Of a stretch of 64,000 nt of DNA, positions 33,496 through 43,450 are shown in pieces; within the stretch, counting starts at the first letter, position 1, and each line of letters opens with the position of its first letter. The notes under the pieces were generated by a model. The model saw nothing but the letters and a program-made list of their open reading frames with translations, had not been told where the DNA came from and did no database searches. The stretch comes from Anthostomella pinea (taxonomy: Eukaryota; Ascomycota; Sordariomycetes; Xylariales; Xylariaceae), in NCBI GenBank assembly GCA_963556695.1, contig CAUWAG010000012.1, positions 2,170,001 through 2,234,000 of the forward strand. Direction: 5' to 3'. A program made the translations under genes and the position numbers.

Positions 33496-34026
33496 TCATT
33501 TCTGCGCGATGTGCTTCGGTGCGGGCCGCTTGTGATAGCAGTCTATGAATATAGTCTTTTCAGCGACGCCCTGCTTGGTCAGGCTGGGCAAGGGTTTGAA
33601 CTTCTATTTCGAACCATTATGTGCCGGCCAGCTGCCGAAGCCAATGCCCATCATGGCCTTTCGGAAGTCGCAGAAGTCCAGCGTACCTGGTGGTTGCCCA
33701 TAGGTGGCGCGGAGCTGGCCGGTGAACAAGGTTTGAAAAACGACTAGGAATCTTCTTTCCAACTCGAACACCACCGGCTGTCGAGTAACAGCTGGATCTG
33801 GATTTCCTACCACCTGGTAAAGGTTGGCTTGGTCGAATCGGGCCCACCTTTCTCGCTGAAAGCGTAGATGGACCTGTGCGATCTGTTTGGGCGTCAGGTC
33901 TTTGCTGTATCCTTTGCGTGTGTCGCTGTGCTTGTTGGTACGTGTGTCGACGCATTCCTCTTCTGGACGATGGTCGATCGTTGAAGGTTCTGCCGTGTTG
34001 GGTGCTGACTGGGATGTCAATCTCAC
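33496..34026 (-). pseudogene. Broken hypothetical protein gene with an in-frame TAG
   Basis: The frame contains a Gln/Arg-rich middle (KQIAQVHLRFQRERWARFDQ) and a C-terminal block TLDFCDFRKAMMGIGF ... NGSK. A TAG (at 33604) follows, then in the same frame KFKPLP ... TIFIDCYHKRPAPKHIAQK. Together this resembles the recurrent fungal domain with pattern DF..AM...GF...GS...F and a terminal H.PHP-like segment. That domain is common in repeat-associated hypothetical proteins. The start is uncertain. No function is known. Confidence 0.4.
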
Positions 34027-34234
34027 CGATTGAATTGTATTCTGTAGTTCATGGAGAATTTCGGAATTTTGGAGAAAGCGCGTCTACATATCCTCCCGGG
34101 ATTGGTCGATCTGGGGTGAGAAGGGGTGGTGCCACCACCTGTGGTATCGGCTCTAGTTGATAGGATGGTCTGGCTAGGGCTGCTTGATACGCTTGTTCCG
34201 ATGGTCCTGTACTGGGGCTGCATTTGCCGATACA

Positions 34235-34587
34235 TGTGAGGTTTTTCCCCTTGTGGTTTCCCTCGCCAGCAGATAACAAATACCTATTTCACCCACTAAT
34301 GCCACATATATCGAACGGCTACTGGAACGATGTGTATACCGGAGGACTGAGGTTCACTGGGTCGCTTTGTCACTGGATAGGAGGGTTTTCTGACAGAATC
34401 GTGCTTGGGTATTGACTAAAACCATCTGGTCACTCCAGGTTGGTACCGCTACAGCGAGGATAGGCTCGTGCGCGGATCTGAATGTATCTAGACTGACACC
34501 TCTACAACCTTGCGATGCAATGGCTCTGGGAGGCGTGGTTTGCCCTATGGAGGGACTGCACCCACGATAAATACAATCAATCAATCA
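34235..34587 (+). mobile_element. SINE copy 2, head missing, with a ~110-bp extra segment
   Basis: Homologous, in inverted orientation, to 31098-31344. The tRNA-like head is absent: similarity starts at TGTGAGGTTTTTCCCC (about 34235). About 111 bp (34275-34385) have no counterpart in copy 1, then similarity resumes at TTTTCTGACAG and continues to the (AATC)n tail. The tail is followed at 34588-34601 by the 14-bp sequence TTCCTATTCCATAT that also flanks the head of copy 1. Confidence 0.8.
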
Positions 34588-34830
34588 TTCCTATTCCATA
34601 TTCCGGGCTTACCAGGCCGATGCTAAGATAGAGGTTAGCCAAGATACCAGTCTCTATCTCCACAACTTACACCCTCACAGCACTGTGTCACCGGTTTCGT
34701 ACCTGTCACCGATGCAGGTACGATCGCCGACTCGAATAGGCCAACAACATAGTTGACTTTATACAATCCCCGGGTGAGCTATTACGTCGAGCAAGACATC
34801 CTAGAGAGTCATGAGGACTTAAGATCGGTA

Positions 34831-36166
34831 CACTAAACCCAACACAAGTCTCCGTACGGCGCCCTCCACACACCATCACCACCACATTCACTGCTCAATT
34901 GCGAAGGCATCACAAGGCCGAAAATTATAACAAAATATGTATTCGATAGCGGTTTAGTAGTGGTTGTACTAGCCGCGCGCCCGAATCACTGCCGCAATCC
35001 GATCGGGGAGATATTTGATGAGCTTCTTCGGGAGGTCGGGATCTAACTCTGACCACGTTACTTGGATTATCTCTCTAGCTCATGCCTGGTGAGCGATATT
35101 ATCCTTTAGGTCTTAAAAATGAGACTCTATTTCCCTTATCTTCTTCTTTAGAGCTGCCTAAACGTGTTTGATAGGGTTCAAATCGGGGCTGTGAAGAGGC
35201 CAGTCGATAGTTCTGATCCCGTGCTCCTTTAATCACTGCAGCGAGCCTCCCTTGATGTGCATAGGAGCCTTATTTTGAAAAAGGGTCCCCTGTCTTATAG
35301 AATAAAAACAGGCCTTTCTCCAAGATCTGTTGATAGCGCCTGGCAGACACTCCTCTGCGTGGTGCATCCGGATCTTCTTCACAGAAGACTAATTTGCCTA
35401 GGCCATTTTCGTTATTGTGCAACCACATCAAACCCCAAATTATTATCAAAATACGGGCTCTCCTGTGGCTCTATGGGTTCATGAGATCCTTACGGTACCA
35501 ATCTTTGGAAAGGCAGATGACCCATTTGCTAGGTCTATTGGGATCATTTTGGATGGTACATTTATCAGAGAAGAGGGCCATTATCAGCTTCATTTGAGCG
35601 CATTGTGTGCGGTATTCTTACGCCTAAGTAAGCCATTTCGCGGCGTCATTCTCCGTGAGAGAGATTCGCTTCGCTACGCGCCATTTCTTGAGGCCGTGGC
35701 GGCGGAGAGCCCTCACGATGGTCTCCGTGTGGCAGGTAACGCGTGTTTTGGCTTTGAGCGCCTCCCATGAGAGACGAGGGAACCTCTAAGCTAGATCAAC
35801 TAGATGGCGTTCTTACCCATGCGAAAGAAGCCTCGGAGCTCCCGTCTTTTGCGCAGTACGCGTGGTTTTGGTGGTATTAGCGTGTGAGCAAATCTCAGAG
35901 ATGGTTTCGACGTGTTCCGTGCCATAGGCGCGTGCGACATCCCTACGACTGCGGCCCTCTGCGCGCGCCGCGATAATTCCTGCACGCGCCTCTGAAGTAA
36001 ATTCGCCGTTCGGCTGGCGAGTACCGCTCAAAACGGTACCGATTTTGTTGATACCCATGGTAAATTGATGTTTTGATGATTTTTTGCAAGACAAGGGTGT
36101 CGCGTTATTTGTTTGGTCAGAGGATTGAATTGGGGCTAGCGTACGGAGACTTATGTGGGACAAGTG
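34831..36166 (-). mobile_element. Second Tc1/mariner transposon, 1336 bp, decayed
   Basis: The TIRs contain AAGTCTCCGTACG in inverted orientation near both ends. TA dinucleotides at 34829-34830 and 36167-36168 mark the target. Similar in length and coding content to the element at 19226-20574. Confidence 0.85.
34969..36058 (-). pseudogene. Tc1/mariner transposase with multiple stops and E-to-K change
   Basis: Starts MGINKIGTVLSGTRQPNGEF and TSEARAGIIAARAEG, homologous to the transposase at 19333. Readable DDE blocks: LFSDKCTIQND (first Asp) and DWPLHSPDLNPIKHV followed by a stop. In that last block the catalytic Glu of NPIEHVW is replaced by Lys and Trp by a stop, both G-to-A changes of RIP type. 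At least five more stops or frame changes occur. Ends IAAVIRARG at 34969. Not functional. Confidence 0.8.
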
Positions 36167-36353
36167 TAACCCCAGTAAAGGAGACAACCAAGTATACAAT
36201 CAAAAGAACAATCAAGAGAACTAGGCATCAAGATAGGCATCAAGAGAACATATCAGTAAGATCGGAGTTGTCGTCCCGAAGTATCTTGTATTGTAACACT
36301 GGTAGGAACTTTGTTCCTATCTATCTCTCATGCTGCCTGTCTGCCCCTCACCA

Positions 36354-37507
36354 CTAGTTCTCGGTCTTCGGCTTCTTGGACGCCTTGGCGGGGCCCTTCT
36401 CGCCATGTCGCTTGTGACCCTGGCTCTTCTCCGGTCCCTTGCACTTCTCGGGAAGCTCATCGTCCTCGCTGTCGTCATCGTCATCGGTCGATACAACCTC
36501 CTGCTTCACCGTAGCCTTGGCGGCTATGCTCGCTCCAAGCTGGCCGCGTTCCTGGGCGGCCGCCCGGTCGAGATCTTGACACTGTGTCAGTTCACCACAT
36601 CATCTGGTTAAGTGTGCAGTTGTGAAAATGACTTACCATCGAGGATCTTGTTTCGGCGCTTGGCCTGCAGAAGATGCAGCTGCTCGAAGGTGACGCCCTC
36701 TTTGGGCAGAGCAGGATGCTCAAACTTCATTCCCACTGAGTATCCCAGTCAGTGAATGCAACCATCAGTAGGTAGCAATGACGGAAACTCACAGTCCGCG
36801 TCGAAGTAGGCCTGGTACTTCGTGATAGCGGCGTCGTCGTCGTCTTCTTCATCGTCATCGTCGCCATCGTCATCGTCGCCATTGTCATCGTCGGCGTCGT
36901 CGGCGTCAAGGGGTCCGGGCAAGGGGGGAATTGCACGGGCCGCCTGTGGTCGAATGCGGATAACCGGATGCTCGAGAAACATCTCGAAGCCGTCATCACC
37001 CTGCCCCTTGCCCTCCATGGCCTGCCGGTGTTTGGACATCTTGTTGTAGTACCCTGTGGGACATTGGTCAGGTTTTGTAAAGGAGGTTAACGGGGGTCTC
37101 ATCAGCTTACCAGCAGTCTCGTCTGCGGAACGGATACTCATGTCTCCCTGCGCGGGGGCCTTGAACTTGACCCCGTCGTGGCGGCCGACATGCATCTTCA
37201 ACGTCTTCACACACGAGAAAGCTTTCTACGTATGAAGGTTAGCGGGAGAGAATCGGTATGCATATGACAGTTGAAGTGAAAGGCATACCGTGGTGGCGCA
37301 AAGACGGCCGTTGATCATCGCACGGCACATCAGTTCTCCGGGCCCTAGCAAGTACTCGCCGTCATCGTCCATCGGCCACTTCCCGAGCCACTCAGGTCGG
37401 TGCTCGATCGCCTTGTACTCCTGGTAAGAGGGCTACACTGGTTAGTATAGTATAGATTGATGGAGATGAATCAGACTTACTATCTGGTTGAGGCTGATCT
37501 TGACCAT
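36354..37507 (-). CDS. Six-exon acidic protein with a C2H2-like motif, 288 aa
   Basis: Exons 37481-37507, 37289-37432, 37111-37225, 36793-37053, 36637-36735 and 36354-36574. All introns are GT..AG, 48-64 nt, and phases agree. The protein starts MVKISLNQIPSYQEYKAIEH. Residues about 43-75 contain CRAMINGRLC ... CVKTLKMHVGRH, a degenerate C2H2-finger-like arrangement. A strongly acidic stretch of Asp/Glu follows at about 150-175, then KYQAYFDADLGMKFEHPAL, a coiled segment (LLQAKRRNKILDDLDRAAAQ) and a Lys-rich acidic tail ending KPKTEN. This suggests a nuclear protein. I do not recognise the family, and paralogues with such fingers are common in fungi. The upstream region has a (GGAGAT)n microsatellite at about 37648-37682. 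Confidence 0.8.
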
Positions 37508-37647
37508 CTTGGCGAGTAATGATGGGCTGTTGCTTGTGTAATGAGTGGATGTATATGTTGTAAAGAGAAGAGGATGTTGTGATGTATGTGATGAGTGTGA
37601 ATATGTGTTATATGGAGAAGAGGCTGTTGTTGTGTTTGGTTGTGGTG

Positions 37648-37682
37648 GAGAAGATGGAGATGGAGATGGAGATGGAGATGGA
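37648..37682. repeat. (GGAGAT)n microsatellite
   Basis: Five to six units of a purine-only hexamer, inside the promoter/5' leader of the minus-strand gene ending at 36354, in a longer purine-rich strand (37540-37745). Confidence 0.8.
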
Positions 37683-37809
37683 GGGTGGAGAGTGGAGGGT
37701 GGAGGGGATGAAGGGTGGAGGAAGAAAAGACGGAAATGGGAGATATAAATACTTGGGAGAATGCCTGCAGCATCAAAAGAAGTATTCGTGCATCCATCAA
37801 GCCCTAACC

Positions 37810-38490
37810 CTGCAGCTATGATCTCGGCGAGGACTGTGTGCCTTCCTTATCATCGCCGTAGGGCTGTAGATTATCTCCTGTCGTCGACCTGGGAACTGTG
37901 TGCCTTCCTTATCATCGCCGCAGGGCCTGTATGTAGCCTGTATGATTGCCGCAAGGCCCACATTCACCCCTTATCATGGACGCGGGGCCCGTACTCACCC
38001 CTTATAATGGCTGCGGGGGCGTATGTAGCCCCTATTATTGCCACGGGTCCATATTCACCCCTTGTAATGGCTGCGGGGGCTGTATGTAGCTCCTATTATT
38101 GGGACGGGCCCGTATTCACCCCTTGTAACGACCGTGGGGGCTGTGTATAGCCCCTAATTTGGCCACGTGCCCGTGTTCACCCCTTATAATGGCTGCGAGG
38201 GCTGTGTGCCTTACATGTTTTCTTAAAGTACCTGTGTGAGTTTAACGACTGCACCTAAGAACGCAGCGACAGCGCCCAGTTGAAAACATTGACAGTCCCT
38301 GTAATCGGTGCCAGGCCTGTATGTTACCCCTATGACAGCCGTAGGACCTGTGTGTCTTCCTTGGTATTGGTGCCGGGCCGGTATGTTACCCCTTTGACGG
38401 CCGCGGGGCGCGTGTGCCTTTATCAGAATCGCTGCCGGGCCTGTATGTACCCCATTACATCTGCGCAGGGCGCATATCTACCCCTGAGAG
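37810..38490. repeat. Divergent GC-rich minisatellite
   Basis: A unit of about 35-45 bp with the pattern CACCCCTTATAATGGC-TGCGGGG-GTATGTAGCCCC recurs about fifteen times with variable spacing and substitutions. It is composed of alternating half-units (CCCCTT.TAATGGC, GTATGT.GCCCCTATTATTG). Related units in the other orientation appear at 38585-38720. No open frame is conserved across units. Confidence 0.7.
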
Positions 38491-41238
38491 CATTATCCGT
38501 GAAACGATAAGTGCAGTATGAGCGTGACAGCGTTGTTGTTTTCAGGAAAAGGTCTATCGACTGTTTGTTGGTGGTAGAATACACTTAGATGCCCTGTGGG
38601 TCCCTGTACGACCCGACAGCGTGGCTGATCCCCACATACCGCTTACATATACAGATGGATACTGCTCATAACCCCCTATAATCCCCACGGGGTGTGAACC
38701 CCTTATCGTGGCCCCGGGGTAGACTGACCAAAGCATGGGCCAGCCTAGGGTTAGCTCACCCCGTAGAAAGGGGTCATGGACACGCTGAAATGGATATGCT
38801 GGTCAACATCATATATGCTAGTCCCAACGGCTGCTGTTAGCAGGAGGTATGTGTTTGGTATGACGTACTCATGGTACTTGTTTTCATGGACAGGGGAGAA
38901 GCCGGGGGCTTATAACTCGCAATTGAGAAGCCTGATACTGGAAGGAGACTTTATGAACCGCTGTAAGATGTTTTGACAACAGCAGCCGTCAGGAGAAGGC
39001 TGACTGCTGTTAACACTGAAACTGCTGACGATGTCACTTGGAATTATGTCCAATGCTGAACGAGTTCTACTGGAAGACGTGGATAACTCTGGTGGAACAC
39101 GCCAGTCACATGAGGTGTCCAGGGAGTACTCGTCACTAGAGGTGAAGAGGGTTTTGAGGGAGAGCCGAGGTGTGATGGAAGAAAAGATTGTTGGGATGTT
39201 GAACACGGACTGATTGGAGGTCAGGTTAATGGAAGCATCAGTGAAGGGCACAGGTGTGAACTTATACTGATGAAATGTCTGGTTTCAGAACCTTGAGACT
39301 CACGTGGAGTCATGACATAAATAGTTGGCAATGTGAATAGCTTTTTAGTAGTTCCAACAAAGCATGAAGGCAGGTAAACCAGGACAAAGGGAGGACATAG
39401 GTTGCGTACCGGCACTTGCGCCAGGCTTTGACGCTTGGACTCTGGACAGGGTATGTGACAGTGCGACTGCTGGTGACTCCAGTATGACTTTTGTTGTTGT
39501 ACGTGAAGAAGGAAAGAAAACCATGAAGCTAGCCAAAAGACGTGATCCGGCACACATAGGGGTTGCTGTCTAGTGCCGTATAGCGGATTAAGGTGGTTCC
39601 GGGGGCAACACCAAGGTGGGGAATGTGTCGAAAGAATTATTTCAAGGTATGACTTTCAATAGGTGGGCAAACGGATGACTACGTTGAATGAGTTAGCAAC
39701 CAATCCGTGAGCCAATGTTCGCATTCGGCATAGGATGGCCGAAGCTGGGCTAGCATACAGTAAAGTGTGTGGACATTTCAAACGCAACGGTGGATGGGGC
39801 ATTGGAATACATGCGGATAATGGCAGTGCGGTTGAACATTAACATAAGGCATGGTAATTAGTAGTGTGTAAGCCGGTCGGCAGACGTTGGATTTCCCGGC
39901 CGCCGGGGATGTGGGGCCGAGGACCGAGCGGGCTCCACGCCGAAAGCAGGGCCCAGCAGGGCCGAATAGGTGCGGCCCGGGTGGTAGAGCTGGTCTGCGT
40001 GGGCTAGTGGGGGAATTGGTGTGACCTACAGGCCTTGCTTTTCTAGCTGTGAACCGGGGACCAGTGGGAGAGTGATTTAGGCCGTTTGGTTGAGCCTAAT
40101 TCAGCTGAGGACGTCCACCGGCCTTGCTGCACTATCGGAGCTGCTGGCTCAGCATAACTGGCATAGCTGCTCCCAGCAACCCGTGGAGGCCAACCACACG
40201 AGGAACAAGTTTTGACTAGTTGCACTGGGCATACCATCATCATGTGCTATGGAACCTGAAGCGGACAGATACCTGAGCAGAATCTACCGAGCAATTCTGA
40301 TCAAACCCTTGATCAAAGTGTAATGTGACGGTCTTGAGGACTTCAGTACATATACCACCATGATTGTCAGGCTGTGATGCTTGGTATTCGGCATCCCGAT
40401 GATGTGATTCAGGGTTTTAGCTTGGTGGTATCACAAGTACTGGATTGTCATAATCCAGGGAATTTATCGCCGGAAGTAGAGAGCCTCCACGGCCGTAGCC
40501 TGCGGTTCTGCTACGAGGAGATATAAGATGAGGGAAAGAAAAAATTACTAGGTCCTAGAGTATTTTGTCTTCCCTGTGCCCGGGCTTGCCTTGTTGATAC
40601 TGGATTAAGTGTTTGGATCCACTCGTTTAGCAAATGGGCGTTTTGATCTTTCCCCACTGCAGGCTGGGGCACATCGGCAGGTCCACCACTTTCTCTGAAG
40701 TGTAAACGAAGCCGTGTCTTCACGTAGTGTTACTTCATAAGACCAGCGGAGCGGTAGTGTTGGATTACACGAGCGCAGGGCAGATCTTGTGGTGTCTGGT
40801 TAGACCGAAATGGTCCGTACAAGTTGGCCGCGTGGTTGACGACTTCACGTAGAATATATCGATGCCCTCTGAAATGTGTAAGAACACCGATGGACGGCTA
40901 CGCAGGGCCAAGTGTCTCGGTTCTTGGAACCTGTTATACAATTACACATACAAGTAGACCACCTAGCAGACACCTAGCAGACAGTAGACCATGATAATAC
41001 CGCTATCATTTTCCACCGTGACCAACCTATCTGCTGATTTCGCCCGGACCGGTGGTTGGTAAGTCATTCACTCATTTGGTTCAGAGGTGTGTTTCGGAGA
41101 TGACTGAATATCCTCATCTTGCTTTTCATCCAAAGCCGCGGCATCCGGTATGCCAGCACCACATTCATCCAGTCATTCAGCTCCAACGGAAGCATCACGG
41201 TCACTGAAGTCAAGAATTCAGCTGCTCAACAGACCACT
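38491..41238. other. Long intergenic stretch, no gene recognised
   Basis: Contains inverted minisatellite half-units (38585-38720), then ordinary sequence without family-like frames. A segment at 40925-41060 resembles 42235-42350 (shared ACAA.TAGACCA.CT and TTTTCCACCGT.ACCA patterns), suggesting an old duplication around the MITE. A frame at 38910-39251 (minus) has no recognisable features. Confidence 0.45.
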
Positions 41239-41246
41239 TCAACATC

Positions 41247-41680
41247 CAAGGGTGGAACTAATTACACCCAGTGGACGAGTGGACCACCAAAAGTGGACCA
41301 CTCGCACATACATCCATGGCTCTCAAGATCTCGTCGATTCCACGAAGGGCTTAGTGTAGTGGACGAAATGGACGAGTGTATTAGTGTACGTAAAAAAGGA
41401 TTTTCCGCCCTGGGCCGGATTCGAAACCCTTGGCCCCACATCTACGGGGGAAAATCAGAAAGTTTTTCCGTTCCGGCCCATGATTTTCGGAAAATGTTAA
41501 AGCTTTGATCGTTATACCATGATGTCATAAAACTTTCGCCCTCATTAAATTTTATACATATACTACCAATTACATCCATTCAGAGCCTCAGTGGACCATT
41601 ATTTTCGGCCTTGAGTGGATTTGTAATACATATATCCACTGAGAATTTCAGTGGATGTAGTGTAATTAGTTCCACCCTTG
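41247..41680. mobile_element. hAT-type MITE, 434 bp
   Basis: The terminal inverted repeats begin CAAGGGTGGAACTAATTACAC and match over about 21 bp. Inside are repeated sub-terminal CAGTGGA / TCCACTG motifs. Flanked by the perfect 8-bp direct repeat TCAACATC (41239-41246 and 41681-41688), the target size of hAT transposons. No transposase, so it needs an element elsewhere in the genome. Confidence 0.85.
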
Positions 41681-41688
41681 TCAACATC

Positions 41689-42634
41689 CAATAGCTACGT
41701 TCAGAGACACGGAGAAAGCAACCACGGGGATAATAGCCATCAGATTCAGTACAGTCACGCTACCAACATCACGATCAACACACGGAAGACCCTACGGGCG
41801 ACCACAAGCACACACGACAGAGCAATCAACATGCGAATCAACAGACGAATCAGAGACACCAGAATCAGAGACCAGAACAAGAGATCAGCAGTACGAGAGA
41901 CCAACAGTACGAGAACACACACACGATCAACTTGAGAGACATACATCAGAAGGCATCATTCACAACCGTACACACATGGAGGCATCACACACATCGCCCA
42001 ACGTTGACGATCAGGGGGCCAGAACGAGCAGTCGAATGGAACAACACCACGTCAACGTCACCACTCCCTTTTTCGATCAATACATAACGCGGCAATGAAG
42101 TACCGCAAACCGCTCATTTGGAGCGTTTGACAGCACTTGGCTGGAGGAAGCGCCAGGAGGGCGCGATTCTTCTGTTTCCGACACGACAGGCTATTCATGG
42201 CCAGGCGTCCCAGTTTCCGGGCGCGTGCCACCCAATCCATGTACAAATAGACCATCTCACAGCCGGTAGAGCATGATCAATAAATACCATACCACCTTCC
42301 ACCGTTACCATCTTATTTAATACCGTTTGGGAGAGACCGGTGGATTGACCAAGAAGCGATGATTTATGTGGCCATTAGGCGACTTGGCCAATTGACGACC
42401 AGTGTCAAGAATAGGGGGGTGTCTGCGGCCTGTGGCAGTGGCCGGATATGTCCATTATCACCACGGTCAAACCATGAAGCCAGTAAGTCCTTGAAAGAGT
42501 AGGACATGAACTTGAGAAGGGAAAACGTGTTTCCGTCACTCTGTTCCCACTCCGCATCTTCCCTCGTTGCAGGTACTAGTCCGTAACATCGATGGGTCGT
42601 TCATCAAGCATGGGGTATCAAAGTCTAACAAGTT
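41689..42634. other. Intergenic, purine-rich strand at 41700-41950
   Basis: About 41700-41950 is rich in ACA/AGA with repeats of GAGACCA-like motifs. Otherwise nothing is recognised up to the SPC34 stop codon. Confidence 0.45.
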
Positions 42635-43450
42635 TCACATATTCAGCAAACCACCAAGGTCTTTATCCATGGCGCGCAATCTCTCCTGCAGCTCCTTCTT
42701 CTTCTTATCCAGCTCCCGGACCTCTTCCTCCTCCCTCCTCAAATCCTCTTCCGTGAAGATCTCCTCCGCGTCCTCGGCCCCTTCGTCAGCATCCTCATCG
42801 TCGTCATCATCGTCGTCCATCCAATGGTCCTTGTTCATCCGCCGCAGCGTCTCGGCCTGCTCCTCGACTTTTGATTCATAGTAGGCGAGTGTGCTCCGGC
42901 TGTGCGCGTACTTTGCGCGCTGCGCCGGTATCCGCTCCAGCGCGCCGGGCAAGGGGTAGACGCCGCTAAGCCTCTCGGCGCCCTTCAGCAGTATCTCGAC
43001 GTCGACGTCGTCCTTGCCGTGGCGCTCGCTGCGGCGGATCTGGTCGCGCAGGTCCCCGCCGAGAACGGCGGCCACGGCCGTGTGCCGTCTGGGCGCTCCC
43101 GTGCTGCGGCCTGTGTTACTGCCGGATGTGGTGACCTCGCCCGACGTGACGTTGAAGACGGTCTGGCGACGGGATGTCGGCTTGGCTGCTGGTTCTTGGG
43201 GCTGGGCGATGGTGGGCGGAGGTGGCGGGGGGACGGAGAAGAGGGCGCGCTCGTGGGCTTCGGTGTCGCGGATCAGCGACGTGATGTCGTGGTTTGATAG
43301 CAGTGCGTTGGTGAAGATCTTTGGCGGAGGGAAGCTGAGAGATGTTAGAACACAGGGGTGAGCTGTGTGAAATGTCTTTGCTTACGGTAGACTGTCGATG
43401 CCTTGACACGATATAGCTATCTGCTCGAAATGTGCAGAGAGGAGCGACAT
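42635..43450 (-). CDS. SPC34: DASH complex subunit Spc34, 254 aa
   Basis: Spc34 is part of the DASH/Dam1 complex, which forms rings on spindle microtubules and couples kinetochores to them in fungi. Two exons: 43386-43450 and 42635-43334, intron 43335-43384/5 of 51 nt. The N-terminus (MSLLSAHFEQIAISCQGIDS) and, across the splice, LPFPPPKIFTNALLSNHDIT and SLIRDTEAHERALF are the diagnostic start of the family. A Pro/Ser/Thr-rich linker follows, then RSTLAYYESKVEEQAETLRR and an acidic DDDDDDDEDADEG stretch. The protein ends in a coiled coil (LDKKKKELQERLRAMDKDL). Length fits fungal Spc34. Start supported by the conserved first residues. Confidence 0.93.

Noticed and set aside
37810..38490. CRISPR array
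   Set aside because: Units are degenerate and contiguous, with no constant repeat alternating with unique spacers, and the organism is a eukaryote.
41418..41436. B-box-like GGTTTCGAATCC inside the MITE
   Set aside because: Has an extra T relative to the B-box consensus and no A box at suitable spacing.
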